The position numbers were made by a program, and so were the translations under genes. The notes beneath the pieces were generated by a model. The model was not told where the DNA came from. It saw only the letters and a program-made list of their open reading frames with translations, and did no database searches. From positions 1 to 18,958 of the forward strand of contig JBBTCJ010000152.1 in NCBI GenBank assembly GCA_038043285.1: a DNA stretch of 18,958 nt, read 5' to 3'. Source of the stretch: JBBTCJ01 sp038043285 (lineage in GTDB: Bacteria; Planctomycetota; Phycisphaerae; UBA1845). Shown here one piece after another: positions 7,511-14,572 of the stretch. Positions within the stretch are counted from its first letter, which is position 1, and each line of letters starts with the position of its first letter.

Positions 7511-8272
7511 ATGACCCAGGACCGAACCTCGTTGAAAGGGCGCGTGGCCATCGTAACCGGCGGAAGCCGCGGCATTGGCCGCGCGATCTGCCTGGCGTTC
7601 GCTCGTCGTGCCGCAACGGTCGTCGCCTGCGCTCGCAGCGCGGAGGCGCTTGCCGAGGTGTGTTCGGAGGCCAAGACGCGAGAACTCGACGGCGTCATTG
7701 ACCCGCGTCCGCTGGACGTCACCGACCGCTCCGCCATTGACCCGTTCATCGACGCGACGGTGGAGCGGTACGGACGCATCGATATCCTGGTCAACAACGC
7801 GGGCATCACCCGCGACGGCCTGCTGATGAACATGGACGACGATCAGTTCGAGGAAGTGCTGACCACGAACCTTCGATCGGCCTTCTGGCTGATTCGGGCA
7901 ACCAGCCGGGTGATGGTTCGCCAGCGGTACGGGCGGATCATCAACATCGGCAGCGTGTCCGGCGAAGCCGGCAACGCCGGCCAGGCAAACTACGCCGCAA
8001 GCAAGGCCGGGTTGTCAGGGTTGACCAAGACGGTGGCCAAGGAGTTCGGCAAGCGAAAGATTACCTGCAACGTCGTTGCCCCCGGCTTCATCGCGACGGA
8101 CATGACTGCCATCCTCCCCGAAAAGGTCAAGGAGGGCGTCAAGGAATTGGTTCCGCTTCAGCGTTTTGGCGAGCCGGAGGAGGTTGCCGACGCCGTGGCA
8201 TTCTTGGCCAGCGAAGCCGCCTCGTACATTACCGGGCAGGTGCTTATGGTCGATGGCGGAATGACGATGTAG
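7511..8272 (+). CDS. fabG: 3-oxoacyl-ACP reductase
   Basis: NADPH-dependent ketoreductase of the fatty acid elongation cycle, a classical short-chain dehydrogenase of 253 residues. The cofactor motif is TGGSRGIG (16-23), then NNAG (95-98). The catalytic set is Asn120, Ser148 in INIGSVSG, Tyr161 and Lys165 in YAASK. The C-terminal ASYITGQVLMVDGGMTM matches FabG closely. It follows fabD by 4 nt. Given this position it is the pathway reductase rather than one of the many SDR paralogues. Confidence 0.97.
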   Translation: MTQDRTSLKGRVAIVTGGSRGIGRAICLAFARRAATVVACARSAEALAEVCSEAKTRELDGVIDPRPLDVTDRSAIDPFIDATVERYGRIDILVNNAGITRDGLLMNMDDDQFEEVLTTNLRSAFWLIRATSRVMVRQRYGRIINIGSVSGEAGNAGQANYAASKAGLSGLTKTVAKEFGKRKITCNVVAPGFIATDMTAILPEKVKEGVKELVPLQRFGEPEEVADAVAFLASEAASYITGQVLMVDGGMTM

Positions 8273-8391
8273 GCCGCCTGCAGCCGCGGTTGCGGAGGAG
8301 TGGGAGGCGGACTACCATCCGGCCGCTGGCGTACTCGGGTATTCGGGCTGCGGCCTGAACGTTGAATCGATTGGAAGAGGAGGATCAACCG

Positions 8392-8646
8392 GTGGCTGAA
8401 GCGGCTGACATCGAACAGAAGGTCATTGGCATCGTGGCCGAGCAAATGAGCGTGGACAAGGCTGAGATCACGCGAAACACTTCCTTCGTCAATGACCTCA
8501 ACGCCGACTCCCTGGACACGGTCGAGCTGGTGATGGAGTTGGAGGATGAGTTCGACCTGACCATTCCGGACGAGGAGGCTGAGAAGCTGAAAACCGTCGG
8601 GGAAGCCATCGACTACATCAAGAAGAGCTTGACGGTCAAATCCTAA
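8392..8646 (+). CDS. acpP: Acyl carrier protein
   Basis: Small acidic carrier of 84 residues that holds growing acyl chains on a 4'-phosphopantetheine arm attached to Ser40 of the LNADSLDTVELVME motif. The helix III part reads FDLTIPDEEAEKLKTVGEAIDYI, standard for AcpP. The start is a GTG at 8392: AGAGGAGG at 8376-8383 is spaced 8 nt from it, while the in-frame TTG at 8362 lies upstream of that ribosome site. A gene-free 119-bp gap after fabG holds weak GC-rich pairing (CCGCCT with AGGCGG), which might be an mRNA processing or expression-setting hairpin; ACP is usually made in excess over its partners. fabF follows after 25 bp. Confidence 0.96.
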   Translation: MAEAADIEQKVIGIVAEQMSVDKAEITRNTSFVNDLNADSLDTVELVMELEDEFDLTIPDEEAEKLKTVGEAIDYIKKSLTVKS

Positions 8647-8671
8647 ACCCAGCGGTGAAAGCTATCCGGCG

Positions 8672-9916
8672 ATGGAAGGACGTAGGGTCGTCGTTACGGG
8701 GATGGGATTGGTCACGCCCTTCGGCGTCGGTGTCGATCCCTTCTGGGACGGCCTGATTGAGGGCCGCAGCGGCATCTCACGCATCACGCTGTTTGACACC
8801 ACCGGTTTTGACGTCCTCATCGGCGGCGAAATCCCCAATTTTGATCCCGAAAAACATATTGACCGGCGGTTGATCAAGAGGCTGGACCGCTTCGTACAGT
8901 TCGCCTTGGTCGCGACGGACGAAGCTGTCAAGATGTCGGGCTTGGACCCTTCGCGGGAAGACCCTCACCGGATGTCAGTGGTGTTCGGCTCCGGCATCGG
9001 CGGCATGAACGAACTCGAGGACCAGTTCCGCCGCCTCCTGACCAAAGGGCCGACCAAGGTGTCAGCCTTCACCATCCCAAAATTGATGGTCAACGCGGCC
9101 AGCGGAAACATCTCCATCGCCTACGGGATCAAGGGGAACAGTTGCGCGGTGAGCAGCGCCTGCGCCTCGGCCTCCCATGCCATGGGCCAAGCGATCCGAC
9201 ATATTCGCGGCGGCGAGGCGGAGATCGTGTTCACCGGCGGATCGGAAGCGGCGCTGACGCCGTTGGCCTCAGCCGCCTTCGCGGCGATGAAGGCTCTGAG
9301 CACTCGCAACGACGACCCGCAACGGGCCAGCCGCCCGTTCGATCGGGATCGGGACGGGTTCGTTCTGGCGGAAGGCGCCGGTTCGCTGATCTTTGAGGAA
9401 TACGAGCACGCTCGGAGTCGCGGCGCACCGATCCTGGCGGAGGTCATCGGCTTCGCCGCCAGCTCGGACGCTGACCACCTCACCCAACCCAACGAGAACG
9501 GAGACGGCGCCGCCGACGCCATGCGGCTCTGCCTCGAGGACGCCGGCATCTCCCAAACCGAAGTTGACTACATCAACGCCCACGGAACGGGAACCCCGCT
9601 GGGCGACGTGGCCGAAACCAAAGCGATCAAGCGGGTCTTCGGCGACCATGCGCACAGACTGGTTGTCAGCAGCACGAAGAGCGCCGTCGGCCATTCGCTG
9701 GGAGCAAGCGGGGGGGTCGAACTGATCGCGACGATCCAGGCTGCCCGCCACTCGGTCATCCCGCCGACCATCAACCTTGACAACCCCGACGAACAGTGCG
9801 ACCTCGATTACTGCCCAAACGCAGCCCGCGATCGGCGCGTTCGGACGGCCATGAGCAGCTCCTTCGGATTCGGCGGCCACAATGCCTGCATCCTCATACG
9901 CCGGTTCGAGGGCTAA
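8672..9916 (+). CDS. fabF: 3-oxoacyl-ACP synthase II (KAS II)
   Basis: Elongating condensing enzyme of fatty acid synthesis, joining acyl-ACP to malonyl-ACP. Catalytic residues are Cys164 in SSACASASHA, His304 in NAHGTGTPLGD and His341 in KSAVGHSLGASGG. The N-terminus RRVVVTGMGLVTPFG and C-terminus SSSFGFGGHNACILI are typical. At 414 residues it has normal length. KAS I (FabB) and KAS II share these motifs; the neighbour acpP and the Gly-rich VGHSLGASGG favour FabF. Last gene of the fab run. Confidence 0.96.
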   Translation: MEGRRVVVTGMGLVTPFGVGVDPFWDGLIEGRSGISRITLFDTTGFDVLIGGEIPNFDPEKHIDRRLIKRLDRFVQFALVATDEAVKMSGLDPSREDPHRMSVVFGSGIGGMNELEDQFRRLLTKGPTKVSAFTIPKLMVNAASGNISIAYGIKGNSCAVSSACASASHAMGQAIRHIRGGEAEIVFTGGSEAALTPLASAAFAAMKALSTRNDDPQRASRPFDRDRDGFVLAEGAGSLIFEEYEHARSRGAPILAEVIGFAASSDADHLTQPNENGDGAADAMRLCLEDAGISQTEVDYINAHGTGTPLGDVAETKAIKRVFGDHAHRLVVSSTKSAVGHSLGASGGVELIATIQAARHSVIPPTINLDNPDEQCDLDYCPNAARDRRVRTAMSSSFGFGGHNACILIRRFEG

Positions 9917-9930
9917 ACAACGATCTCCGA

Positions 9931-9956
9931 TGGGTCGGGCGGGCGGGCTTCCAGCC
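9931..9956. repeat. Planctomycete-type GC-rich intergenic repeat
   Basis: The 222-bp gap after fabF holds a G-rich element starting TGGGTCGGGCGGGCGGGCTT and ending in a small hairpin (GGCT, TCC, AGCC). In one plus frame it reads GRAGFQPA, a phrase I recall as common in spurious planctomycete intergenic ORFs. One copy only here; repeat status rests on recall. I see no gene in the rest of the gap. Confidence 0.4.
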
Positions 9957-10111
9957 AGCAACTTCGCCGAAAGGCAGTCGCCGGTGGACGGGATCGATGG
10001 TCTTCCCGGCATTCTGGGATTCGTGGCGGCATCCCTCACGGCGGCTCGTCGCGGCATTCAAACGTCAAGGTACGAACTCTGGGCTGTCGATAAAGGGAAG
10101 GGGCCGGCTCG

Positions 10112-10504
10112 GTGCTGCACGAACCCCGGAAAGCCGTGATGCCGTCAATGGTGGAAGAACTACGCCACGAGGGTTTCTTGGCGCGCCCGACGCGCCAAGG
10201 TCCGATCGTTTCCGCGCCCGGTTCGGCGGCGACGCGCGGCGGGGACATTGCCCGCATCCTCAGTATTGCGGTTCCCGTGTCGGTCACGCTTGCCCAGCAG
10301 AAGATGACCATCGACAGCATCCTGGGGATCACAGTCGGATCCATTATCGAGTTCGAAGTGCCCTCGGAGGCCGAGCTGACGCTGTGCGTGGGAAGCTCGC
10401 CGGTGGGCATGGGACAAGCCGTCAAGGTCGGCGAGAAGTTCGGACTGCGCGTCAACCGAATCGGCAACATACAGCAGCGAATCGAAGCCATGGGACCGCA
10501 TTGA
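10112..10504 (+). CDS. fliN: FliN-like flagellar switch (SpoA domain) protein
   Basis: Predicted 130-residue protein whose residues ~45-120 match the FliN/SpoA fold: ARILSIAVPVSVTLAQQKMT, then DSILGITVGSIIEFEV and the C-terminal GQAVKVGEKFGLRVNRIG. FliN forms part of the flagellar switch (C-ring) and the export apparatus; SpoA proteins also occur in type III secretion. No other flagellar gene is in the window, so the assignment rests on the domain only. AGGGAAGGGG lies 8 nt before the GTG at 10112; ATG at 10139 with GGAAAG 5 nt before it is an equally possible start, giving 121 residues. The N-terminal part is unconserved in appearance. It converges on cca with 27 bp between. Confidence 0.82.
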   Translation: MLHEPRKAVMPSMVEELRHEGFLARPTRQGPIVSAPGSAATRGGDIARILSIAVPVSVTLAQQKMTIDSILGITVGSIIEFEVPSEAELTLCVGSSPVGMGQAVKVGEKFGLRVNRIGNIQQRIEAMGPH

Positions 10505-10531
10505 CCCGGCGGGGCGGTGGACGCGGCAAGG

Positions 10532-11773
10532 TCAGCCCGAGGGTCCGTGCCTGGTCAGGAGTTGACGCACCAGGGCCAGCGCGCCGGCCTTGGTCGCAAC
10601 CGACTCCTCGAGTTGTGCGTCGTAGACCGCGTCAAGCAGCTCACCGAACAGCGGACCTGGAGTAAGCCCCAGCGCGAACAGATCGTCGCCCGTCACCAGC
10701 GGCGGGGGGGCGACGGCGTCCGGGGCGATGCCCGCCGCCCGCGCGCAAGCCGAGTCGTAAGCGGCCAGCCCTCGACCACTGACCTCCAGGTCGGCTCGCA
10801 GAAGTTCGCAAAGATCCTGCCACGCGGGTCCGGCCAGCAGTCGTTTGAAATCCGCGAGCGACAGGTCGCGGCGTTGAACGGTCGGCAGAGCGGTCGTCAA
10901 CCACCCCACATTCTCGCTAATTCTATTGCTCAATCTCAGATCCCTGCAGATGTCGGCAACCGCTGCCACGCCGCGCGAACCAATCAAAGCCGCCAGCGGC
11001 AATCGCGGTTCGAGCGGAACACCCGGCAGTGCGGCAAGGCGATCGCGGGCCGCCGAATCCAGCTCCGGATGGGACGTCCAGCTCGCGGCGAGGTTAACGT
11101 CCAATCCGAACTCGTGCATCAGCCTCCAGGCCGATCCACGACTCGGCGCGGACAAAATCTGCTCCAACTCCATCCAGATCCGCTCCACGCTGATGGAAGG
11201 GAGAAAATGCGCCTGACGGCGGATCGCCTCAGCCGTCCCCTGTTCGATCGAAAATCCGAGCCGGGCGGCCAGACGTACCGCGCGGAGCATCCGCAGATGG
11301 TCCTCTCGAAATCGCTCGTCGGGGTCGCCGATCGTCCGCAGAATCTTCGCATCGAGGTCGCGGCGCCCATCCACGTAGTCGACGATCTGCCCAAGAAGCG
11401 GATCGTAGAACAAGCCGTTCATGGTGAAATCGCGGCGATGGGCGTCGTCTTGTGCGGTCCCGAAGACGACCTCGTCAGGCCTCCGGCCGTCGGAGTAGGT
11501 TCCGTCGGTGCGGAAGGTAGCGACCTCGATTTCGTGCCCGTGCCGACGAACCAGGACTACGCCAAACTTCGCGCCGACTTTCTTGGCCCTGGGGAAGACC
11601 TGCAACACTTGGTGCGGGGCGGCATCGGTGGCGACGTCGTAGTCCTTCGGCACGGCCCCCAGCAGCATGTCGCGGACGCACCCGCCCGCGAGCACAGCCT
11701 GATGACCGTGTGCGTGGAGGCGTCGTAGAACCTCGACGGCTGCCTCCCATGCGGAATCGTCGGGATGCTTCAT
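10532..11773 (-). CDS. Class II CCA-adding enzyme / poly(A) polymerase family
   Basis: Nucleotidyltransferase of the class II tRNA CCA-adding/PcnB family, 413 residues. Motifs in order: LAGGCVRDMLLG (residues 28-39), the metal-binding DYD pair in KDYDVATDA (Asp44, Asp46), RRDFTMNGLFYD (113-124) and RMLRAVRLAARLGF (161-174) of the helical neck. The C-terminal half is the diverged all-helical body. Telling a CCA enzyme from a poly(A) polymerase or a split A- or CC-adding enzyme by eye is not reliable, so no symbol is given; no HD domain is evident. It starts inside the end of rsmD (ATGA overlap), so it is translationally coupled to that gene. Confidence 0.92.
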   Translation of the reverse strand: MKHPDDSAWEAAVEVLRRLHAHGHQAVLAGGCVRDMLLGAVPKDYDVATDAAPHQVLQVFPRAKKVGAKFGVVLVRRHGHEIEVATFRTDGTYSDGRRPDEVVFGTAQDDAHRRDFTMNGLFYDPLLGQIVDYVDGRRDLDAKILRTIGDPDERFREDHLRMLRAVRLAARLGFSIEQGTAEAIRRQAHFLPSISVERIWMELEQILSAPSRGSAWRLMHEFGLDVNLAASWTSHPELDSAARDRLAALPGVPLEPRLPLAALIGSRGVAAVADICRDLRLSNRISENVGWLTTALPTVQRRDLSLADFKRLLAGPAWQDLCELLRADLEVSGRGLAAYDSACARAAGIAPDAVAPPPLVTGDDLFALGLTPGPLFGELLDAVYDAQLEESVATKAGALALVRQLLTRHGPSG

Positions 11774-12351
11774 CGGCGCAGGAAAGTTACCCGATTGCTG
11801 CCCATTAACCGTTCGTCGAAAACCTTCCAGGAATCCCGATCCTCAAAGACGTACCGGACGTTTGCCGCATGGTGTAGCACAACCAGAGGCCGATTGTCGT
11901 CTCGCTCGGCGATTTTCGCCAGAAACTTTCGAACCGGTCCGTTCGAGGAGGCGTCCGCCGAGTCACGGTAGGGCGGGTCGAGCGTGACCAGGTCGAAGGG
12001 CGATCCTCGCGGATCGAGCGTCGCGGACGCCCAGGCGTCGCCCGTAAGGATGGTGCAGCGGGCGGACGCACCGAGTGTGTCCACGTTTTTTCGGAGGATG
12101 GCCAGGGCGGAGCGATTGGACTCGAAGAAACAGCAGTCAGCCGCGCCGCGGGACAGAGCTTCCAGTCCCAGACTGCCGCTCCCGGCAAACACGTCGGCAA
12201 TGTGCAGCCCTGGGAGCGTGCCAGGACACTCGTAAAGACTTCCCAGGATGCTAAACACCGATTCCTTGACCCGGTCGGGTATGGGACGCGTCGGCGCGCC
12301 GGTCGGATAGAGCAATCGCCGTGAGCGCCAAGTTCCGGCGATGATGCGCAT
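11770..12351 (-). CDS. rsmD: 16S rRNA m2G966 methyltransferase
   Basis: SAM-dependent methylase that modifies G966 of 16S rRNA during small-subunit assembly. N-terminal MRIIAGTWRSRRL is the family opening. The SAM-binding loop is DVFAGSGSLG (53-62) with EALSRGA, and the catalytic motif DPPY is at 125-128. Length of 193 residues is normal. The TGA stop overlaps the ATG of the next gene. It is divergent from the ykgJ-like gene; its own promoter must overlap the opposing one, but I see no good -35/-10 pair. GGGAA lies 6 nt before the ATG. Confidence 0.95.
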   Translation of the reverse strand: MRIIAGTWRSRRLLYPTGAPTRPIPDRVKESVFSILGSLYECPGTLPGLHIADVFAGSGSLGLEALSRGAADCCFFESNRSALAILRKNVDTLGASARCTILTGDAWASATLDPRGSPFDLVTLDPPYRDSADASSNGPVRKFLAKIAERDDNRPLVVLHHAANVRYVFEDRDSWKVFDERLMGSNRVTFLRR

Positions 12352-12376
12352 GGTGGATTCCCGAGTCTTTCCCCGA

Positions 12377-12406
12377 TTGACGGTTCGAGGCGGCAGTTTC
12401 TATAAT
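12377..12406 (+). promoter_or_regulatory. Strong predicted promoter for the YkgJ operon
   Basis: TTGACG at 12377-12382 and a perfect TATAAT at 12401-12406 with 18-bp spacing. This is one of the best sigma70-like matches in the window. The expected start near 12413 gives a 40-nt leader carrying GAGGGAGG at 12442-12449. Confidence 0.75.
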
Positions 12407-12453
12407 CGGCTCGGCGTGCCGGGACGGCAAGTCGAAGGATCGAGGGAGGCGTC

Positions 12454-12870
12454 ATGGGCACCATACTGTGCGAGCACTGCACGGCCGCTTGTTGTCGGTA
12501 TCTTTCACTCCCCCTGGACACGCCCCGAAACGCCCGGGACTACGACGACGTTCGCTGGTACTTGATGCACGAAGGGGTGATGGTCTACGTCGAGGAAGGA
12601 CGATGGTACATTCAGCTGCAGGCTCGTTGCCGCAATCTCGGCGCCGACAACCGCTGCATGGTATATGAGACCCGTCCGACGATCTGCCGTGAGTATGAAC
12701 CCGGAGATTGCGACTACAGCGGGGGGGATTACGGCTACCAACACCTTTTCACCCGCCCCGAACAGGTCGAGGAACTCTATCGGCGGCGGACCGGGAAATC
12801 GCTGCCCACGGTCGCGCGGCGCTCGACCCGACGGAAAGTTCCCCTGACCGAATTGACGGTGAGCCGATGA
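12454..12870 (+). CDS. YkgJ-family cysteine cluster protein
   Basis: Predicted cytoplasmic metal-binding protein of 138 residues in the YkgJ/UPF0153 family (putative zinc- or iron-chelating domain). Cysteines follow the family order: CEHCTAACC (Cys6, 9, 13, 14), then Cys59 and Cys68, and the RPTICREY box (Cys78) with a further Cys86. The function of the family is not settled; Fe-S or Zn binding is likely. GAGGGAGG lies 4 nt before the ATG. Its TGA overlaps the ATG of the lipoprotein gene behind it (ATGA), so these two are translationally coupled. Confidence 0.92.
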   Translation: MGTILCEHCTAACCRYLSLPLDTPRNARDYDDVRWYLMHEGVMVYVEEGRWYIQLQARCRNLGADNRCMVYETRPTICREYEPGDCDYSGGDYGYQHLFTRPEQVEELYRRRTGKSLPTVARRSTRRKVPLTELTVSR

Positions 12871-13634
12871 CCCGTCTGCGAGCGGACAGACTCATCGGCT
12901 TGCTGTGCGGATTCCTCCTTGTCGGTCTGGGCGGAGGTTGCATCTCGGCGTCGCTCGCCAGCACCACGGGATCCCGCCCCGCGGGGCTGCGTTGGTCAAC
13001 CGCCGGCAGGCAAATGGTCCATGTCGGCGAGGAGGTTCGCTTTGACGTGGTGCTGGTTGATTGGCTTCACCACTTTGTGTCGCCGACCGGGTTCGTTGAC
13101 TATTGCGTCGTGCGGATCGGCCCCCTGCGGATGGAGGTGGAGCCTGATCCAACGGGACATTTCGGCTTCGTACACCGGTTTCAGAACGTTTCGAAAAACA
13201 AGCCGGTCCAAGTCGCCGTGACCGCGTATCGTCAGCGCGGGCCTCGGGATTTCGTCCGGGTGCGCAGCGAGTGGATCGCAGTCGAGACCGCATCCCGGCA
13301 GCCGGACGAGGCCGTCGCTTCCGCCTCCCTGGCGTTGACGCCGTATCAGGCCGCCGTGGACCTCCGCCTGGTTCGACCACCTGACGACCTTGATCCTGAC
13401 ACCGGCGTCCTTCGATTGTCCCGGATCGACGGGCGGACGACCTCCGTTTACGTGGACCGCCCGAATCGTCGCGGATTCCGGCTGGAGGGCCCGTCGGCCG
13501 ACGGGTACTATCGGGCGCGGTACGAACCAACCGGCGACGAGGTCAATCCCACGGGGACAACCCCCGTGGAGTTCTCGATCTTCGACGTCGTGGGACAGCG
13601 TCACACGGCCTCGGTTGAGCTATCCACGCCGTAG
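12867..13634 (+). CDS. Predicted lipoprotein, unknown function
   Basis: I do not recognise this 255-residue protein. It opens with MTRLRADR, a hydrophobic stretch (LIGLLCGFLLVGL) and a lipobox-like GGGC with Cys25, so it is probably exported and lipid-anchored. The mature part is rich in beta-strand-like segments (VRFDVVLVD, VQVAVTAYRQ, TTSVYVD, VEFSIFDVVGQR), suggesting one or two beta-sandwich domains. No catalytic motif is visible. The start is fixed by the ATGA overlap with the preceding gene; the longer in-frame ORF upstream of it overlaps that gene and lacks a signal peptide. Probably planctomycete-specific (inference). Confidence 0.8.
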   Translation: MTRLRADRLIGLLCGFLLVGLGGGCISASLASTTGSRPAGLRWSTAGRQMVHVGEEVRFDVVLVDWLHHFVSPTGFVDYCVVRIGPLRMEVEPDPTGHFGFVHRFQNVSKNKPVQVAVTAYRQRGPRDFVRVRSEWIAVETASRQPDEAVASASLALTPYQAAVDLRLVRPPDDLDPDTGVLRLSRIDGRTTSVYVDRPNRRGFRLEGPSADGYYRARYEPTGDEVNPTGTTPVEFSIFDVVGQRHTASVELSTP

Positions 13635-13680
13635 CGAGTTCGCGCGGCTTCAACCACGACCATGCGGATCGGGGCGCAGC

Positions 13681-14223
13681 ATGGCGCAGCGGCATATTCA
13701 TTACGAGGCGGCGTTCGAGGACTACTTGCGGTCCCGGGGCTGGCCCTATGTCCCGGTCGACGAACAGCGCAAGGCGATCTTCGCCGGGGCGCGGATCAAG
13801 TCTTTCGATTTTCTAGTCTACCCGCCGGGGCGGCGGGCCTGGCTCGCGGACGTCAAGGGCCGCAAATTCCCCTACACCGACGGGCGGACAAACCGTTACT
13901 GGGAAAACTGGGTTTGTGCCGACGACCTCGAAGGGCTGCGCCGGTGGCACGAGGTCTTCGGGGCGGATTTCCAGCCGCTTCTGGTTTTTGCGTATTGGCT
14001 GCTCGCCCCTTCGGAGCGTGATCCGCCCGGGGAAGTGCACGTGTTTCGCGGCAGCTGCTACGCGTTCCTGGGCATCCGCGCCGAGGACTATGCGCGTTGC
14101 GCCCGGCGGCGATCCGACAAGTGGAATACGCTCTCAGTCCCCACCCGATGGTTCCGCCAGTTGGCGACCCCGATCGGAGAGTTTCGGGAGCAACCCGGGC
14201 GCTCCTTTACCCGCGTCGGATAG
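13681..14223 (+). CDS. HYExAFE family protein, possible PD-(D/E)xK nuclease fold
   Basis: Matches the planctomycete family named for its N-terminal HYExAFE motif, here HYEAAFEDYL at residues 7-16. The family's function is not known to me. Visible residues fit a PD-(D/E)xK nuclease pattern: Glu9/Glu13 in the first helix, Asp43 in the strand SFDFLVY, then Asp57-x-Lys59 in the strand AWLADVKGR. A conserved-looking ENWVCADDLEGLRRWHEVFG helix follows. Length is 180 residues, without signal peptide or membrane span. The nuclease idea is my inference from residue spacing only; a non-catalytic relative is possible. The gene lies 46 bp after the lipoprotein, in the same run. Confidence 0.85.
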   Translation: MAQRHIHYEAAFEDYLRSRGWPYVPVDEQRKAIFAGARIKSFDFLVYPPGRRAWLADVKGRKFPYTDGRTNRYWENWVCADDLEGLRRWHEVFGADFQPLLVFAYWLLAPSERDPPGEVHVFRGSCYAFLGIRAEDYARCARRRSDKWNTLSVPTRWFRQLATPIGEFREQPGRSFTRVG

Positions 14224-14233
14224 CCCGTATACT
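14205..14233 (+). promoter_or_regulatory. Predicted promoter for leaderless small gene
   Basis: CTTTAC (14205-14210), 17 bp, TATACT (14228-14233). The pair lies in the end of the HYExAFE gene and just past its stop. The -10 box ends 8 nt before the ATG at 14242, so transcription should begin at or next to that ATG. Confidence 0.5.
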
Positions 14234-14241
14234 GGTACGAC

Positions 14242-14421
14242 ATGCTTCCGATGGCAGCCCATACCGCGATGCACCTGACGGCGTCCTCCGCTTGGGCCCA
14301 ATTGCCGGCTCGCTTACCGGGGACCGATAATTCGCTGCTTGCGTGGGGAATCGCTGCGGGGTTGGTGGTCGTCGTGTGCATCACCGGCTTCCTGGATCCG
14401 AAGCGCTCGCACCGAAAGTAA
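14242..14421 (+). CDS. Small single-span membrane protein (59 aa)
   Basis: A 59-residue open frame that fits the gap after the HYExAFE gene. Residues ~31-51 (SLLAWGIAAGLVVVVCITGF) form one clear membrane span, followed by a basic tail FLDPKRSHRK that should stay in the cytoplasm (positive-inside rule). The N-terminal 30 residues are of mixed character. There is no ribosome site before the ATG; instead a -10 box lies 8 nt upstream, consistent with a leaderless mRNA. The xxPKRSH tail reminds me of small planctomycete membrane proteins, but this is unverified recall. ATGs at codons 4 and 10 are alternatives. Function unknown. Confidence 0.65.
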   Translation: MLPMAAHTAMHLTASSAWAQLPARLPGTDNSLLAWGIAAGLVVVVCITGFLDPKRSHRK

Positions 14422-14485
14422 CCGCCAGCTCTTGGGTTGCGTTGGTACCGGAGACCGAGAAGGCTCACGAACGACCGCTTTTCAG

Positions 14486-14541
14486 CCGCCCCGCCGGCGA
14501 ATGCAACATAACATATATTATCGGACGTTATGGCGGGGCGG
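14486..14541. repeat. Perfect 10-bp inverted repeat between convergent genes
   Basis: CCGCCCCGCC (14486-14495) and GGCGGGGCGG (14532-14541) are perfect complements around a 36-nt, AT-rich spacer. Inside it CATAAC (14507-14512) pairs with GTTATG (14527-14532). It lies between a plus-strand gene ending at 14421 and a minus-strand gene ending at 14573, so a two-way terminator is plausible, although no T-run follows either arm. I see no gene in the 151-bp gap. Confidence 0.5.
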
Positions 14542-14572
14542 TTGAATGCCTTGAAACGCCTCTCTCCGGTCA

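Noticed and set aside
9796..10665. 289-residue plus-strand frame spanning the end of fabF, the gap and fliN
   Set aside because: Out of frame with both real genes; it only translates the intergenic repeat (GRAGFQPA) on the way.
10517..11728. 403-residue plus-strand open frame
   Set aside because: Exact antisense shadow of the CCA-adding enzyme gene; composition is Arg/Gln-rich without motifs.
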